Assembly (NCBI GenBank): GCA_964404165.1
Contig: CAYOIZ010000035.1
Coordinates: 3,744-67,743 of the forward strand
DNA: 64,000 bases
Origin: DASYLJ01 sp964404165
GTDB taxonomy: Bacteria; Desulfobacterota; Binatia; DP-6
Direction: 5' to 3'
Shown in pieces: positions 34,857 through 43,961 of the stretch. Made by a program: the position numbers and the translations under genes. Under the pieces are notes generated by a model. That model was not told the origin of the DNA. It did not search any database and saw only the letters and a program-made list of their open reading frames with translations. Every line of letters begins with the position of its first letter. The stretch's first letter is position 1.

Positions 34857-35399
34857 ATGGCCGTCTTGAAGGTCGCCCACCTGGGCCATCCCATCCTGCG
34901 CAAGGTCGCGGAGCCGATCGCGCCGCAGGCCATCCGCACGCCGGCGCTGCAGCGGCTGATCGACGACATGCTCGAGACCATGGACGACCACGACGGCGCC
35001 GGCCTCGCCGCGCCGCAGGTCCGGGTGTCGCAGCGCCTCGTCATCTACGGCGTCGAGCACAACCCGCGCTATCCCGACGCCGACGCGGTGCCGCTCACCG
35101 TGCTCGTCAATCCGATCGTCACCCCCGTCGGTGACGAGGAGGACGAGGACTGGGAGGGCTGCCTCAGCGTCCCCGACATGCGCGGCATGGTGCCGCGCTT
35201 CACGCGGGTGCGGGTCGAGGCGCTCGACCGGCAGGCGAAGAAGATCGCGTTCACCGCCGACGGCTTCCATGCCCGCGTCGTGCAGCACGAGTGCGACCAT
35301 CTCGACGGCAAGCTCTACATCGATCGCATGCGGTCCATGGAGACGCTGACGTTCCTGCCGGAGTTCCATCGCTACTGGCTCCGGCCGGACGACGACTGA
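34857..35399 (+). CDS. def: Peptide deformylase
   Basis: A 180-residue metalloenzyme that removes the formyl group from the N-terminal methionine of new proteins. All three motifs are present: GAGLAAPQV, EGCLSVPDMRG (Cys metal ligand) and QHECDHLDG (two His ligands and the catalytic Glu). It is not beside fmt, as it often is, but is followed 14 bases later by a glycine oxidase-like gene. Confidence 0.95.
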   Translation: MAVLKVAHLGHPILRKVAEPIAPQAIRTPALQRLIDDMLETMDDHDGAGLAAPQVRVSQRLVIYGVEHNPRYPDADAVPLTVLVNPIVTPVGDEEDEDWEGCLSVPDMRGMVPRFTRVRVEALDRQAKKIAFTADGFHARVVQHECDHLDGKLYIDRMRSMETLTFLPEFHRYWLRPDDD

Positions 35400-35413
35400 C
35401 GTCGCGCGGTCCG

Positions 35414-36550
35414 ATGGCCGCGCGTGCGCGTGCCGCCGACGTGGTCGTCGTCGGCGGTGGCCTCGTCGGATGTGCGGTGGCGCGCGAGCTGTCGCGTCGC
35501 GGGTGTCGCGTCCACCTCGTCGAGCGGGGCGAGCTCGGCACGGAGGCCAGCCGCGCTGCGGCCGGCATGGTGGCGCCGCAGGCCGAGTGCGACGACGCCG
35601 GTCCGGTCCTGCGGCTCGGTCTCGCCAGTCGCGCGGCCTACCCGGCATGGGTGGCGGCGATCGAAGGCGAGAGCGGGCTCGACGTCGAGTTCCGCACCGA
35701 CGGCATCCTCGCCGTCGCCCTGACGGACGCGGATGCGCGCATCCTGCGCCGTCGCGCACGCTGGCAACGCGCGGCCGGCCTGCGTGTCGACGATCTGTCC
35801 CCCACGGCGGCGCGCCGGCTCGCACCGGTGGCGGCGCGCACGATCCGCAGCGCCGTGCACTTCCCCGACGACCACCGGGTCAACAACGAGCGCCTGATGG
35901 TGGCCGCGGGCATCGCGGCGCGCCGCGCGGGGGTGACGGTACACGAGCGCGTTCCCGTGCACGCCGTGGTGGCGCGCGGGGGTCGTGTCGCCGGCGTGCG
36001 CACCGCCGACGGGGTGATCACGGCGCCCGTCGTCGTCAACGCGGTGGGGGCGTGGGCGGGTGCGATCGCGCTGCCCGGCGACGTCGCACCGCCACCGGTG
36101 GTGCCGGTGCGGGGCCAGATGCTCGTGCTGCGCGGCGCACCCGGTATGCTGGCGCTGCCGCTCTATGGGCGCGACGTCTATCTGGTGCCACGTCTCGACG
36201 GCCGCGTGCTGGCGGGCAGCACCCGCGAGCACGTCGGATTCGAGAAGCGTGTCACGCTCGCCGCCGCCGCGGACATCCTCGGCGCGGCCCACGCCCTCGC
36301 GCCGGGCCTCGGTGGGCTGACGTTCGAGCACGGCTATGCCGGCCTGCGTCCCGGCACCCCCGACGACCTGCCGCTCCTCGGCCCGTCCACTGCGCTTCCG
36401 GGCCTCGTCTACGCTGCGGGCCTGTTCCGTCACGGCATCCTGCTCGCGCCGGTGGTGGCGCAGGCGGTGGCCGATCTGATCGTCGATGGCCGCACCGCGC
36501 TGCCACTCGGCGGCATGCGTCCAGAACGATTCCGACGTTCGCGCGCGTAG
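35414..36550 (+). CDS. thiO: Glycine oxidase/FAD-dependent amino acid oxidase ThiO-like
   Basis: A 378-residue FAD oxidoreductase of the DAO family. It begins with the dinucleotide fold VVVVGGGLVGCAVARELSRRG and continues with EASRAAAGMVAPQ, the FAD-contact segment, and ends with LRPGTPDDLPLLGPS and AAGLFRHGILLAPVVAQAV. These match ThiO, which makes iminoglycine for thiazole synthesis, but sarcosine or D-amino acid oxidases look alike. No thiS, thiG or thiE gene is nearby, so the thiamine role is by similarity only. It lies 14 bases after def. Confidence 0.8.
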   Translation: MAARARAADVVVVGGGLVGCAVARELSRRGCRVHLVERGELGTEASRAAAGMVAPQAECDDAGPVLRLGLASRAAYPAWVAAIEGESGLDVEFRTDGILAVALTDADARILRRRARWQRAAGLRVDDLSPTAARRLAPVAARTIRSAVHFPDDHRVNNERLMVAAGIAARRAGVTVHERVPVHAVVARGGRVAGVRTADGVITAPVVVNAVGAWAGAIALPGDVAPPPVVPVRGQMLVLRGAPGMLALPLYGRDVYLVPRLDGRVLAGSTREHVGFEKRVTLAAAADILGAAHALAPGLGGLTFEHGYAGLRPGTPDDLPLLGPSTALPGLVYAAGLFRHGILLAPVVAQAVADLIVDGRTALPLGGMRPERFRRSRA

Positions 36551-36636
36551 CGGGGCGTCAACGAAATCACGGTGACGGCACCGCGGCGCCTCGCGGGTCG
36601 CGCCGATGCCATGGCACATCGATTGCTGCCTGCCAC

Positions 36637-39198
36637 GTGGTGTTGATCCCCCAGGGACCGCGCACGTGCTTTGCGGGACGGGTCGCCGTCGCGACCATTC
36701 TGCTGACGGCGTGGCCGGCGGCGGGCTACGCGATGCTGGCGATCGCGGTCGCCGGCGACTTCGGCGCGACCGGGACGCTGTGGCTCATCCAGTGGCCCTT
36801 CGTGACCCAGCTGACGCTCGCGAGCCTCGCGCATCTTGCCGTGGTCGGGCTGGGAGCCGGCATCGGCCTGCCGTCGATGCTGCCGGGCGTGCCCGACCTC
36901 GATCGGGCCATGGCGAGCGAGCCCGACGCGGTCGTGGCGCTCGGCCCGGACGTCGTGCGTCGCGCGCTCCATGCTGCCGTCCGGCTGCCGGTCTGGAATG
37001 CGCTGCTCGGCGTGGTGTTCGGTCTCCTCGTCCTGGCGATTACGGCGGTCCTCGAGGCGGTGCACGCGCCGCACGCGGGGAACGTCTGGGTCATCGTGCG
37101 CGGTGGGCTCCTGGCGTCGGCGGTCTACGGCGCGGCGAGCCTGACGCTCGGCGAGCTGCTGACGCGGCCGGCGAGCCGCACGCTGCGCCGCGCCGCCACG
37201 TCGGTCGGTGTCGAGCCGTACGACGGCTTCGTGGTGTCGCAGGCCTGGCGCATCATGTCCGCGGTCACGCCCACCGTCGTGGCGCTGCTGGTCGCGGTCG
37301 AGATCGGGTTGTCGCCCCGCGGCGGCTCCGGACCTTTCGCCGCCCTGGTGCTGCTCTCGGGTCTGGTGGTCGTGTCGCTCAGCTGGCTCCAGCACGAGAA
37401 CCATCGCAGCGCCGCGCGCGAGCTGGGAGCGGCGTGCGAAGATCTCGCTGCCGGACGTGACGCCCAGCTCGTCACCGGCAGCATCGAGGCACCGTTGCTG
37501 ACGATGGCGGCCCAGTTCAACGGTGCCGCGCGGCGTATCGGGCCCGACCGTCGTGCGTCGAGCGATCGCTACCGGGCGCTGTTCGAGGGCGCGGGCGATG
37601 CCATCCTGCTGGTCGAGCCCGCGACCGGCATGGTCACCGCTGCCAACGCCCGTGCGGAGCGTCTGTTCGCGTGTCCGGCGGCGGAGCTCACCGGGCATCG
37701 CTACGAGCAGCTCTTCGACGCCGAGACCCGGGCCCGACAGGCCGAGCTCGGTCTCGATCGCGCGGTCCCCGCCGACGCCTTCGTGGCCGATGCCACGGCC
37801 GTCCGTCGCGACGGCTCGTCGGTGCCGGTCGACATCTCGCTCGCGGTCGTGCGCCTCGGCGACGAGTGGATCCTCCAGGCCATCGTCCGTGACGTGCGCG
37901 ACCGGCAGCGCATCGAGCGCGAGCTGCGCGACTCGGTACGGCGGTTCGACGAGCTCTACCGGCTGGCGGTGTCGCTCAACGACGAGCCCGTCGAGCTGGC
38001 CGGGCACTCCGTGCGGGCGCTCGCCGAGCTGCTCGAGTTCCCGCTCGCCACCGTCGAGCGGCTCGAGGGCGACGAGATCCTGATCGTCGCCATGGTCGAC
38101 GGCGAGCGCGTGCAGGAGGGGCTCCGCATGCCGCTCGCCGGGACGCCCTGCGCCATGGTGCGCGAACGGCGCGCGGAGTGCGTCATCTTCGACGTCGCCG
38201 CGCGCTATCCCGAGGACGCCTTCCTGCGCGAGCGCGGCATCCACACCTACGCCGGCGTGCCGATCCTCGATCGCCGCGGCGAGGTCATCGGCATGGTCAC
38301 CGTCATGGACACGCGTCCGCGCACGTTCCGGGACGGCGATCTGCAGCTGCTCCACAGCTTCGCGCGGCGGCTCGGCATGGCCTACGACGAGGAGCGGCTG
38401 GCCCGAGAGCGCGACGCGCTGACGCGACGCCTCGGCGAGCAGAACGCCGAGCTCCGCGCCGCGCAGACGCGGCTCCTCGAGAGCGACCGCGTGAAGACCG
38501 AGTTCCTCGGCATGATGTCCCACGAGCTGCGCACGCCGCTCAACATCCTGCTCGGGTACACGCGCATGCTGCTCGAGGACATCGCCGACGGCGACACCAT
38601 GACGGCGGTGGCGCGCACCGAGGTGCTGGAGCGCATGCTGGGCGGCGGCTGCACCCTGGCCGACCTGGTGGAGGACACGCTCAGCGTGCTTCGCCTCGAG
38701 GCCGGCGCGCTGCGCCTCGACCCCGAGCCGCTCGACCTGCGGGCGTTCCTGGGCGATCTCGCGGGCACCGATCGCCTGCTCCGACCGGGCGGCGTCGAGG
38801 AGCGGTGGATCGTGGACGACGACGTGCCCGCCATCGTCACCGATCGGCGCAAGCTGCGGCAGGTGGTGACGAACCTGGTCGGCAACGCCCGCAAGTTCAC
38901 CGAGCGTGGCTCCATCGAGGTCCACGTCGCGCTCGCCGACGGCGACACCGTCCGGCTCACCATCACCGACACCGGCTGCGGCATCGGCGCGGAGCACCTG
39001 CCCTACATCTTCGATCTCTATCGACAGGCGCCCAGCGGCCGGCAGCACGACGGCTGCGGGCTCGGGCTGTACATCGTGCGCCGCTACGTCGAGCTGCTCG
39101 GCGGGCGGGTGTCGTGCAGCAGCACGCCCCAGCGCGGGACGACGTTCACCGTCGAGCTGCCGCGACGCACCGCCGCGACGTCGTCGCAGGCCGCCTAA
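36637..39198 (+). CDS. Large PAS-GAF sensor histidine kinase without an adjacent regulator
   Basis: About 853 residues from a GTG at 36637; GTG 36640 and TTG 36643 are equally possible, and no in-frame ATG lies close. The first 265 residues hold about six membrane helices. These are followed by a PAS domain (308-420), a GAF-like domain (about 445-600, FPLATVERLEGDEIL), and a HisKA box (FLGMMSHELRTPLNILLGY, His near 628). The ATP-binding boxes are NLVGNARKFTERG, DTGCGIG and CGLGLYIVRRYV. No receiver or regulator gene adjoins it, so its partner is encoded elsewhere. Its stop overlaps the rng gene by four bases. Confidence 0.87.
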   Translation: MVLIPQGPRTCFAGRVAVATILLTAWPAAGYAMLAIAVAGDFGATGTLWLIQWPFVTQLTLASLAHLAVVGLGAGIGLPSMLPGVPDLDRAMASEPDAVVALGPDVVRRALHAAVRLPVWNALLGVVFGLLVLAITAVLEAVHAPHAGNVWVIVRGGLLASAVYGAASLTLGELLTRPASRTLRRAATSVGVEPYDGFVVSQAWRIMSAVTPTVVALLVAVEIGLSPRGGSGPFAALVLLSGLVVVSLSWLQHENHRSAARELGAACEDLAAGRDAQLVTGSIEAPLLTMAAQFNGAARRIGPDRRASSDRYRALFEGAGDAILLVEPATGMVTAANARAERLFACPAAELTGHRYEQLFDAETRARQAELGLDRAVPADAFVADATAVRRDGSSVPVDISLAVVRLGDEWILQAIVRDVRDRQRIERELRDSVRRFDELYRLAVSLNDEPVELAGHSVRALAELLEFPLATVERLEGDEILIVAMVDGERVQEGLRMPLAGTPCAMVRERRAECVIFDVAARYPEDAFLRERGIHTYAGVPILDRRGEVIGMVTVMDTRPRTFRDGDLQLLHSFARRLGMAYDEERLARERDALTRRLGEQNAELRAAQTRLLESDRVKTEFLGMMSHELRTPLNILLGYTRMLLEDIADGDTMTAVARTEVLERMLGGGCTLADLVEDTLSVLRLEAGALRLDPEPLDLRAFLGDLAGTDRLLRPGGVEERWIVDDDVPAIVTDRRKLRQVVTNLVGNARKFTERGSIEVHVALADGDTVRLTITDTGCGIGAEHLPYIFDLYRQAPSGRQHDGCGLGLYIVRRYVELLGGRVSCSSTPQRGTTFTVELPRRTAATSSQAA

Positions 39199-40820
39199 TC
39201 CCGCGACGTGATCTCGAGCGCGCCGCGCTCGAGATCGGGATCGGGCTCGAGGACGACGGTGCGTCCGATGGCCGCCTCGACGGCGTCGAGCCCGCGCGGC
39301 CGGTCCGCGGCCAGGAACTCGGCGACCTCCGGGTGGATGCGCAGGACGAGCGTGACGCCGTCTTCGCGGCCGACCGCCTCGCGCTGCAGGCGGCGGAGCG
39401 CATCGTAGGCCAGCGTTTCGGCCGACCGGATCTGGCCGAAGCCGTCGCAGTGGGGGCAGGGGCTGTTCAGCAGCTGCCCCAGGCTCTCGCGCGTGCGCTT
39501 GCGGGTCATCTGGACGAGGCCGAGCTCGGAGATGCGCAGCACGTTCGAGCGCGCCTTGTCCTTGCGCACCGCCTCCTGGAGAGCGTCGAACACCTTCTTG
39601 CGGTTCGCGGCCTTCTCCATGTCGATGAAGTCGATCACGATGATGCCGCCGATGTTGCGCACGCGGAGCTGCTGCACGACCTGCTTCGCGGCTTCGAGGT
39701 TCGTGCGGAGGACCGTCTCCTCCTGGTCCTTCTTGCCGACGTAGCGCCCGGTGTTGACGTCGACGGTGGTGAGCGACTCGGTCTGGTCGAAGATGAGATA
39801 GCCGCCCGACTTGAGCCAGACGCGGCGCTCGAGGGCGCGCGCGATCTTGGTCTCGACGCCGTGCTGGTCGAAGAGCGGCGTGGCCCCCTGGTAGTGGTGC
39901 ACGCGGCTCGAGAGCCGTGGCATCATGCCCTGCACGAAGTCGGCGACGCGGGCGTGATCCTCGGCGCGGTCGACCGTCAGCCGGTCGACGTCGGACGTGA
40001 ACAGGTCGCGCACCGTGCGCAGGACGAGGTCGAGATCCTGATGGATCAGCGCGGGCGCCGTGGCGGTGTCGGCCATCTTCTGGATGCGGGCCCACAGCCG
40101 CGTCAGGAAGCGGACGTCGTCGTGGATGTCCCGCTTGCTGGCCCCCTCGCAGGCGGTGCGGACGATGAGGCCACCCTCCTCGGGGCGTTCGGCCTCGACG
40201 ATCTCGCGCAGCCGATCGCGTTCGGCGGCGTCCTCGATGCGTCGCGAGATGCCGATGTGCCGCGTGCCGGGCATGTGCACGAGGTAGCGGCCGGGCAGCG
40301 AGATGTGCGCCGTGACCCGCGCCCCCTTGGTGCCCATTGGCTCCTTCGATACCTGCACCAGCAGCTCGTCGCCCTTCGTGAGCCGCTCCTCGATCGGCCG
40401 GAGGTCCTGTGGCGCGCGGCGCGGGGGGAGGGCGTCGCCGTTCGTCTCGGCGTCGCCGTTCGTCTCGACGTCGCCGTTCGTCTCGACGTCGGGATCGGTC
40501 GCGACTTCGGAGTCGGCCTTCTCGACGACCTCGGCATGGTCGATGGTATCGACGGGCTCGGCCTCGGGGCTCTCGGCGGGCGGCAGCTCCTCGGGGCTCG
40601 CGAGATCGGAGACGTGGAGGAAGGCTGCCTTCTCGAGGCCGATGTCGAGAAACGCCGCCTGCATGCCGGGCAGCACGCGCACGACCTTGCCCTTGTAGAT
40701 GTTGCCGGCGATGCCGCGCTCGTGCAGGCGCTCGATGTGCAGCTCGACCAGCGTCGTGTCCTCGAGGACGGCGACACGAGATTCCCAGGGCGCGGCGTTG
40801 ATGAGGATCTGCTTGGACAC
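39195..40820 (-). CDS. rng: Ribonuclease G/E family protein
   Basis: A 541-residue endoribonuclease. The S1 domain (GNIYKGKVVRVLPGMQAAFLDIG) is interrupted near residues 78-145 by an acidic, low-complexity insert containing an 18-bp DNA repeat. The catalytic part has RTACEGASK, DVNTGRYVGKKD (Mg2+ Asp near residue 354) and IDFIDM (Asp near 395). A Zn-link motif, CPHCDGFG near residue 456, follows. It processes rRNA and mRNA 5' ends. There is no RNase E scaffold tail, so it is closer to RNase G in length. The radical SAM gene precedes it by 12 bases, a common pairing. Confidence 0.93.
   Translation of the reverse strand: MSKQILINAAPWESRVAVLEDTTLVELHIERLHERGIAGNIYKGKVVRVLPGMQAAFLDIGLEKAAFLHVSDLASPEELPPAESPEAEPVDTIDHAEVVEKADSEVATDPDVETNGDVETNGDAETNGDALPPRRAPQDLRPIEERLTKGDELLVQVSKEPMGTKGARVTAHISLPGRYLVHMPGTRHIGISRRIEDAAERDRLREIVEAERPEEGGLIVRTACEGASKRDIHDDVRFLTRLWARIQKMADTATAPALIHQDLDLVLRTVRDLFTSDVDRLTVDRAEDHARVADFVQGMMPRLSSRVHHYQGATPLFDQHGVETKIARALERRVWLKSGGYLIFDQTESLTTVDVNTGRYVGKKDQEETVLRTNLEAAKQVVQQLRVRNIGGIIVIDFIDMEKAANRKKVFDALQEAVRKDKARSNVLRISELGLVQMTRKRTRESLGQLLNSPCPHCDGFGQIRSAETLAYDALRRLQREAVGREDGVTLVLRIHPEVAEFLAADRPRGLDAVEAAIGRTVVLEPDPDLERGALEITSRD
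40432..40485. repeat. Three 18-bp tandem units inside rng
   Basis: Three near-identical 18-bp units (40432-40449, 40450-40467, 40468-40485), plus a partial fourth, encode the repeated peptide ETNGDV or ETNGDA in the S1-domain insert of RNase G. Units differ by one base at their first position. The copy number could vary in frame. Confidence 0.85.
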
Positions 40821-40832
40821 GGTGCGCGGCGC

Positions 40833-43658
40833 TTACGAGGCGGCGGGGAGGATGGCCGGCTCTGCCGGCGCGTGGAATCTGGTGGCGACCTTGTGGACGC
40901 GGAGGACGGGCACGACGTCGGCGTCGAGGGCGAGCAGCTCGCCGAGGACCAGACCCGGCTTCAGCGTCCCCTCCAGGCTGACCTCGACCTCCATGACGAG
41001 CCGGTCGTCGCCGACCTGCGAGAGCTCGACCGCGCGTCGCGCGTCGACCATGCGCGCACCGTTCTTCCCCGGCTTGCGGACGGGGAACGTGGCGGCGTCG
41101 TGGAACCGTCGCACGGCACCGGTGAGCGCCTCGGGGACCGGCGGCGTGGGCAGCGCGCTGAGGTCGATCTCGTAGCGGAAGGCCGCGATCGAGCGGTCGA
41201 TGCTGGGCGTCGTGCGCGCGATCTCCTCGGCGGCGAGCGGCTCGAGTCCCTCGGGCAGCTGCGCGGCGAGGCGCGTCATCAGATCGGCGGGGGCGACGCG
41301 CGTCGTCAGCTCGACGTCGAGGTGCTCGTCCTCGCTGGAGAACCCGAGCGGCAGCGCCGGTCCGAACGAGACCTTCGGCATCGGATGGTGGCCCTGCGAG
41401 TACGCCATCTGCAGACCGGCGCGTCGTGCCGCGCGGAAGAAGACCGTCCCGAGCTCGCGCGTGCCGATGAAGCGGGCGGGGCCGACCTTGCGGTAGCGGA
41501 GCCGGATGCGCTGCACGGTCGGACGCGCCGGTCCGTCGGGCGAGAGCGACGACGGCACCGCGCCGAGCCATTCCTCGGCGGCCCCCTCGCCGGTGACCTC
41601 GCGCGTCGCGACGTCGCCGTCCGCGAGCGTCTGTGGCAGCGGGGCGTCGGTGGCCGGCGCCGGCGCGGCGGGGATCGGGCTGCGTGCCGCACGGCGCTCG
41701 GCGACCTTCGTGCGGATGCTGCGCCAAGTGCGCGTCTCCCACTCGGGCAGGGTGGCGCCGTCCTCGGACGGCACCGCCAGCTCGGCCCAGCGCGAGATGC
41801 GCTCGCCGCGATGATCGGTGCCGCGCGCGCCCTCGGGATGGTAGTCGACGTTGCGCACGGTCTTGAAGTCGCAGGCGCCGCAGTAGGTGCAGCGCTCGAT
41901 CGAGCAGTCGGGCGTGAGCCGACCCTCGACGGCGCGCGCGAGATCGTCGAGCAGGAACTTGCGGCTGACGCCGGCGTCGATGTGCTCCCAGGGCAGGGTT
42001 TCGCCGAGCGGGCGCCGCCGCAGGTAGAAGGCGGGGTCGAGGCCGTGCTCGGCGAGTGCGTCGATCCAGATCTGCAGGCGGCAGTGATCGGACCAGCCGT
42101 CGAAGCGGGCGCCGTTGCGCTGCGCCGTCTCGATGACGTCGGCGAGGCGGCGATCGCCGCGCGCGAACACGCCCTCGAGCCACGACAGCTGGCTGTCGTG
42201 CCAGCGGAACTCGATGCCGCGCTTGCCGAGCTCGCGCCGCAGCAGGGACTGGCGCGCCTGGATCTCCTCGACGGGCAGCTGTCCCGCCCACTGGAACGGC
42301 GTGTGCGGCTTCGGGGAGAAGGTGGAGACGCTGGCCGTCACCTTGAGCCGGTTCTGCGAGGCTTTCCGCACGCGGCCGGCGAGCTCGGCGATGCCGCGCA
42401 CGTCGTCTTCGGTCTCGCTGGGGAGGCCGATCATGAAGTACAGCTTCAGGCTCCGCCAACCGAGATCGGCGAACAGGCGTGCGGCGTCGAGCAGCTCGTG
42501 CTCCTGGTACTCCTTCTGGATGACGTCGCGCAGCCGCTGCGTGCCGGCCTCGGGCGCCAGCGTGAAGCTCGTCTTCCGCACGCGGCGGATCTCGTCGAGG
42601 ATGCGCGGCGACAGCGCGTCGACCCGTGTCGACGGCAGCGACACCGCGATGCGCTCGGGCGCGAAACGGTCCATCAACGACTTGAGCACCGGATTGACGC
42701 CGCTGTAGTCACCCGTCGAGAGCGACAGCAGCGACATCTCCTCGTAGCCGGTGGCGGCCATCAGCGCGGTGCTGTGCTCGACGACCTTCTCCGGATCGCG
42801 CTCGCGCAACGGCCGATAGATGTAGCCGGCCTGGCAGAAGCGGCATCCCTTCACGCAGCCGCGCATCACCTCGACGCTGGCGCGATCGTGCACCACGCCG
42901 ATGTTGGGGACGATGGGCGCCGCCGGCGGCGGAAACGCGTCGAGGTCGGGCAGCACGCGCTTCGCGACCACGGCGTGCGCGGGGTCGAGCGGCTCCATGA
43001 CGTGGAGCGTGCCGTCGTCGTTGTGCCGCGGCGTGAAGAACGCCGGCACGTAGACGCCGGCGATGCGCGACACCGCCTCGAGCAGGGTGCGACGGTCGGC
43101 GCGGTCCCAGGCGGCGACGGCGTCGGCGATCTGGCCCACCACCTCTTCGCCGTCGCCGAGGACGATGGCGTCGAGGAACGGTGCCAGGGGCTCGGGATTG
43201 AAGGCGCAGGGCCCACCGGCGATCACGAGCGGATGCTCGGGGCCGCGTGCCGCGGCCCGCAGCGGGATGCCGCCCAGCTCGAGCATCGTGAGCAGGTTGG
43301 TGTAGGTCAGCTCGTACTGCAGGCTGAATCCGACGACGTCGAACTGCCCGAGTGGCAGATGGCTCTCGAGCGACACCAGGGGCAACCCACGCTGGCGGAG
43401 CAGCGCCTCGAGATCGGGCCAGGGCGCGTAGCACCGCTCGGCGGCGACGTCGGAGCGTCGATTGAGGATATCGTAGAGGATCTGCAGCCCGAGGTGGGAC
43501 TGCGCGATCTCGTAGACCTCCGGGAAGGCGAGCGCCATGCGGACCGCGACGGTCTCGAGGTCCTTGCGAACGGCTCCCCGCTCGTTGCCGAGGTACCGGC
43601 CGGGCTTCTCGACGAGGGGCAGGAGCCCTTCGTATTCGGCGCGATACGTCCGCAGCAT
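40833..43658 (-). CDS. B12-binding-type radical SAM protein fused to DUF2344
   Basis: A 941-residue fusion. The N-terminal half is a TIGR03960-type radical SAM protein: PLVEKPGRYLGNERG opens it, a cobalamin-like Rossmann segment follows (LPLGQFDVVGFSLQYELTYTNLL), and the cluster motif is CVKGCRFC near residue 266. From about residue 710 the TIGR03936/DUF2344 domain begins (IRLRYRKVGPARFIGTREL, ALPLGFSSEDEHLDVEL). A Cys motif CTYCGAC lies between. Where known, the two parts are often separate adjacent genes next to rng. The reaction is not established; a role in RNA modification near rng is a guess. Translation starts at ATG 43658. Confidence 0.88.
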   Translation of the reverse strand: MLRTYRAEYEGLLPLVEKPGRYLGNERGAVRKDLETVAVRMALAFPEVYEIAQSHLGLQILYDILNRRSDVAAERCYAPWPDLEALLRQRGLPLVSLESHLPLGQFDVVGFSLQYELTYTNLLTMLELGGIPLRAAARGPEHPLVIAGGPCAFNPEPLAPFLDAIVLGDGEEVVGQIADAVAAWDRADRRTLLEAVSRIAGVYVPAFFTPRHNDDGTLHVMEPLDPAHAVVAKRVLPDLDAFPPPAAPIVPNIGVVHDRASVEVMRGCVKGCRFCQAGYIYRPLRERDPEKVVEHSTALMAATGYEEMSLLSLSTGDYSGVNPVLKSLMDRFAPERIAVSLPSTRVDALSPRILDEIRRVRKTSFTLAPEAGTQRLRDVIQKEYQEHELLDAARLFADLGWRSLKLYFMIGLPSETEDDVRGIAELAGRVRKASQNRLKVTASVSTFSPKPHTPFQWAGQLPVEEIQARQSLLRRELGKRGIEFRWHDSQLSWLEGVFARGDRRLADVIETAQRNGARFDGWSDHCRLQIWIDALAEHGLDPAFYLRRRPLGETLPWEHIDAGVSRKFLLDDLARAVEGRLTPDCSIERCTYCGACDFKTVRNVDYHPEGARGTDHRGERISRWAELAVPSEDGATLPEWETRTWRSIRTKVAERRAARSPIPAAPAPATDAPLPQTLADGDVATREVTGEGAAEEWLGAVPSSLSPDGPARPTVQRIRLRYRKVGPARFIGTRELGTVFFRAARRAGLQMAYSQGHHPMPKVSFGPALPLGFSSEDEHLDVELTTRVAPADLMTRLAAQLPEGLEPLAAEEIARTTPSIDRSIAAFRYEIDLSALPTPPVPEALTGAVRRFHDAATFPVRKPGKNGARMVDARRAVELSQVGDDRLVMEVEVSLEGTLKPGLVLGELLALDADVVPVLRVHKVATRFHAPAEPAILPAAS

Positions 43659-43744
43659 CGGAGGGGCGGGAGTATAGGGTGCGCCCCCCCGTGGCCGCAA
43701 CCCGAGCTTGCCTGCCTCCGGTACCTTGCCTATGATCGCGCATC

Positions 43745-43951
43745 ATGTTCGGTCTCGGCGCAGGCGAGCTGCTCATCGTCCTCGTGATCATCCTCGTGGT
43801 GTTCGGCGCCGGGAAGCTGCCAGAAGTCATGGGCAGCCTCGGCAAGGGCATCCAGTCCTTCAAGAAGGGCATCAAGGAGCCACCCGAGATCGACGTGACG
43901 CCGAAGGACGAGGTCGCCTCGACCAAGTCCAAGGCCAAGCAGGACGCCTAG
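43745..43951 (+). CDS. tatA: Twin-arginine translocase subunit TatA/TatE
   Basis: A 68-residue protein with one N-terminal membrane helix (ELLIVLVIILVVFG), the FGAGKLPEVMGSLGKGIQSFKKG hinge and amphipathic helix, and a charged tail. It forms the variable pore of the Tat system, which exports folded cofactor-bearing proteins. No tatB or tatC is adjacent. The Rieske protein of this window is a plausible substrate by family knowledge, although its N-terminus shows SRRDVFGR rather than a perfect twin-arginine signal. Confidence 0.93.
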   Translation: MFGLGAGELLIVLVIILVVFGAGKLPEVMGSLGKGIQSFKKGIKEPPEIDVTPKDEVASTKSKAKQDA

Positions 43952-43961
43952 CGCCGACGCG

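Noticed and set aside
36430..42459. A 2009-codon open frame on the minus strand
   Set aside because: It covers the thiO end, the kinase, rng and the radical SAM gene in another frame. Its product is Arg/Ala/Pro-rich with no domain, a typical shadow in GC-rich DNA.
38178..43787. A 1869-codon open frame on the plus strand
   Set aside because: It is antisense to rng and the radical SAM gene and shadows the kinase. Composition is low-complexity Arg, Asp, Glu, Gly and Leu, and it has no ribosome site or recognisable motif.
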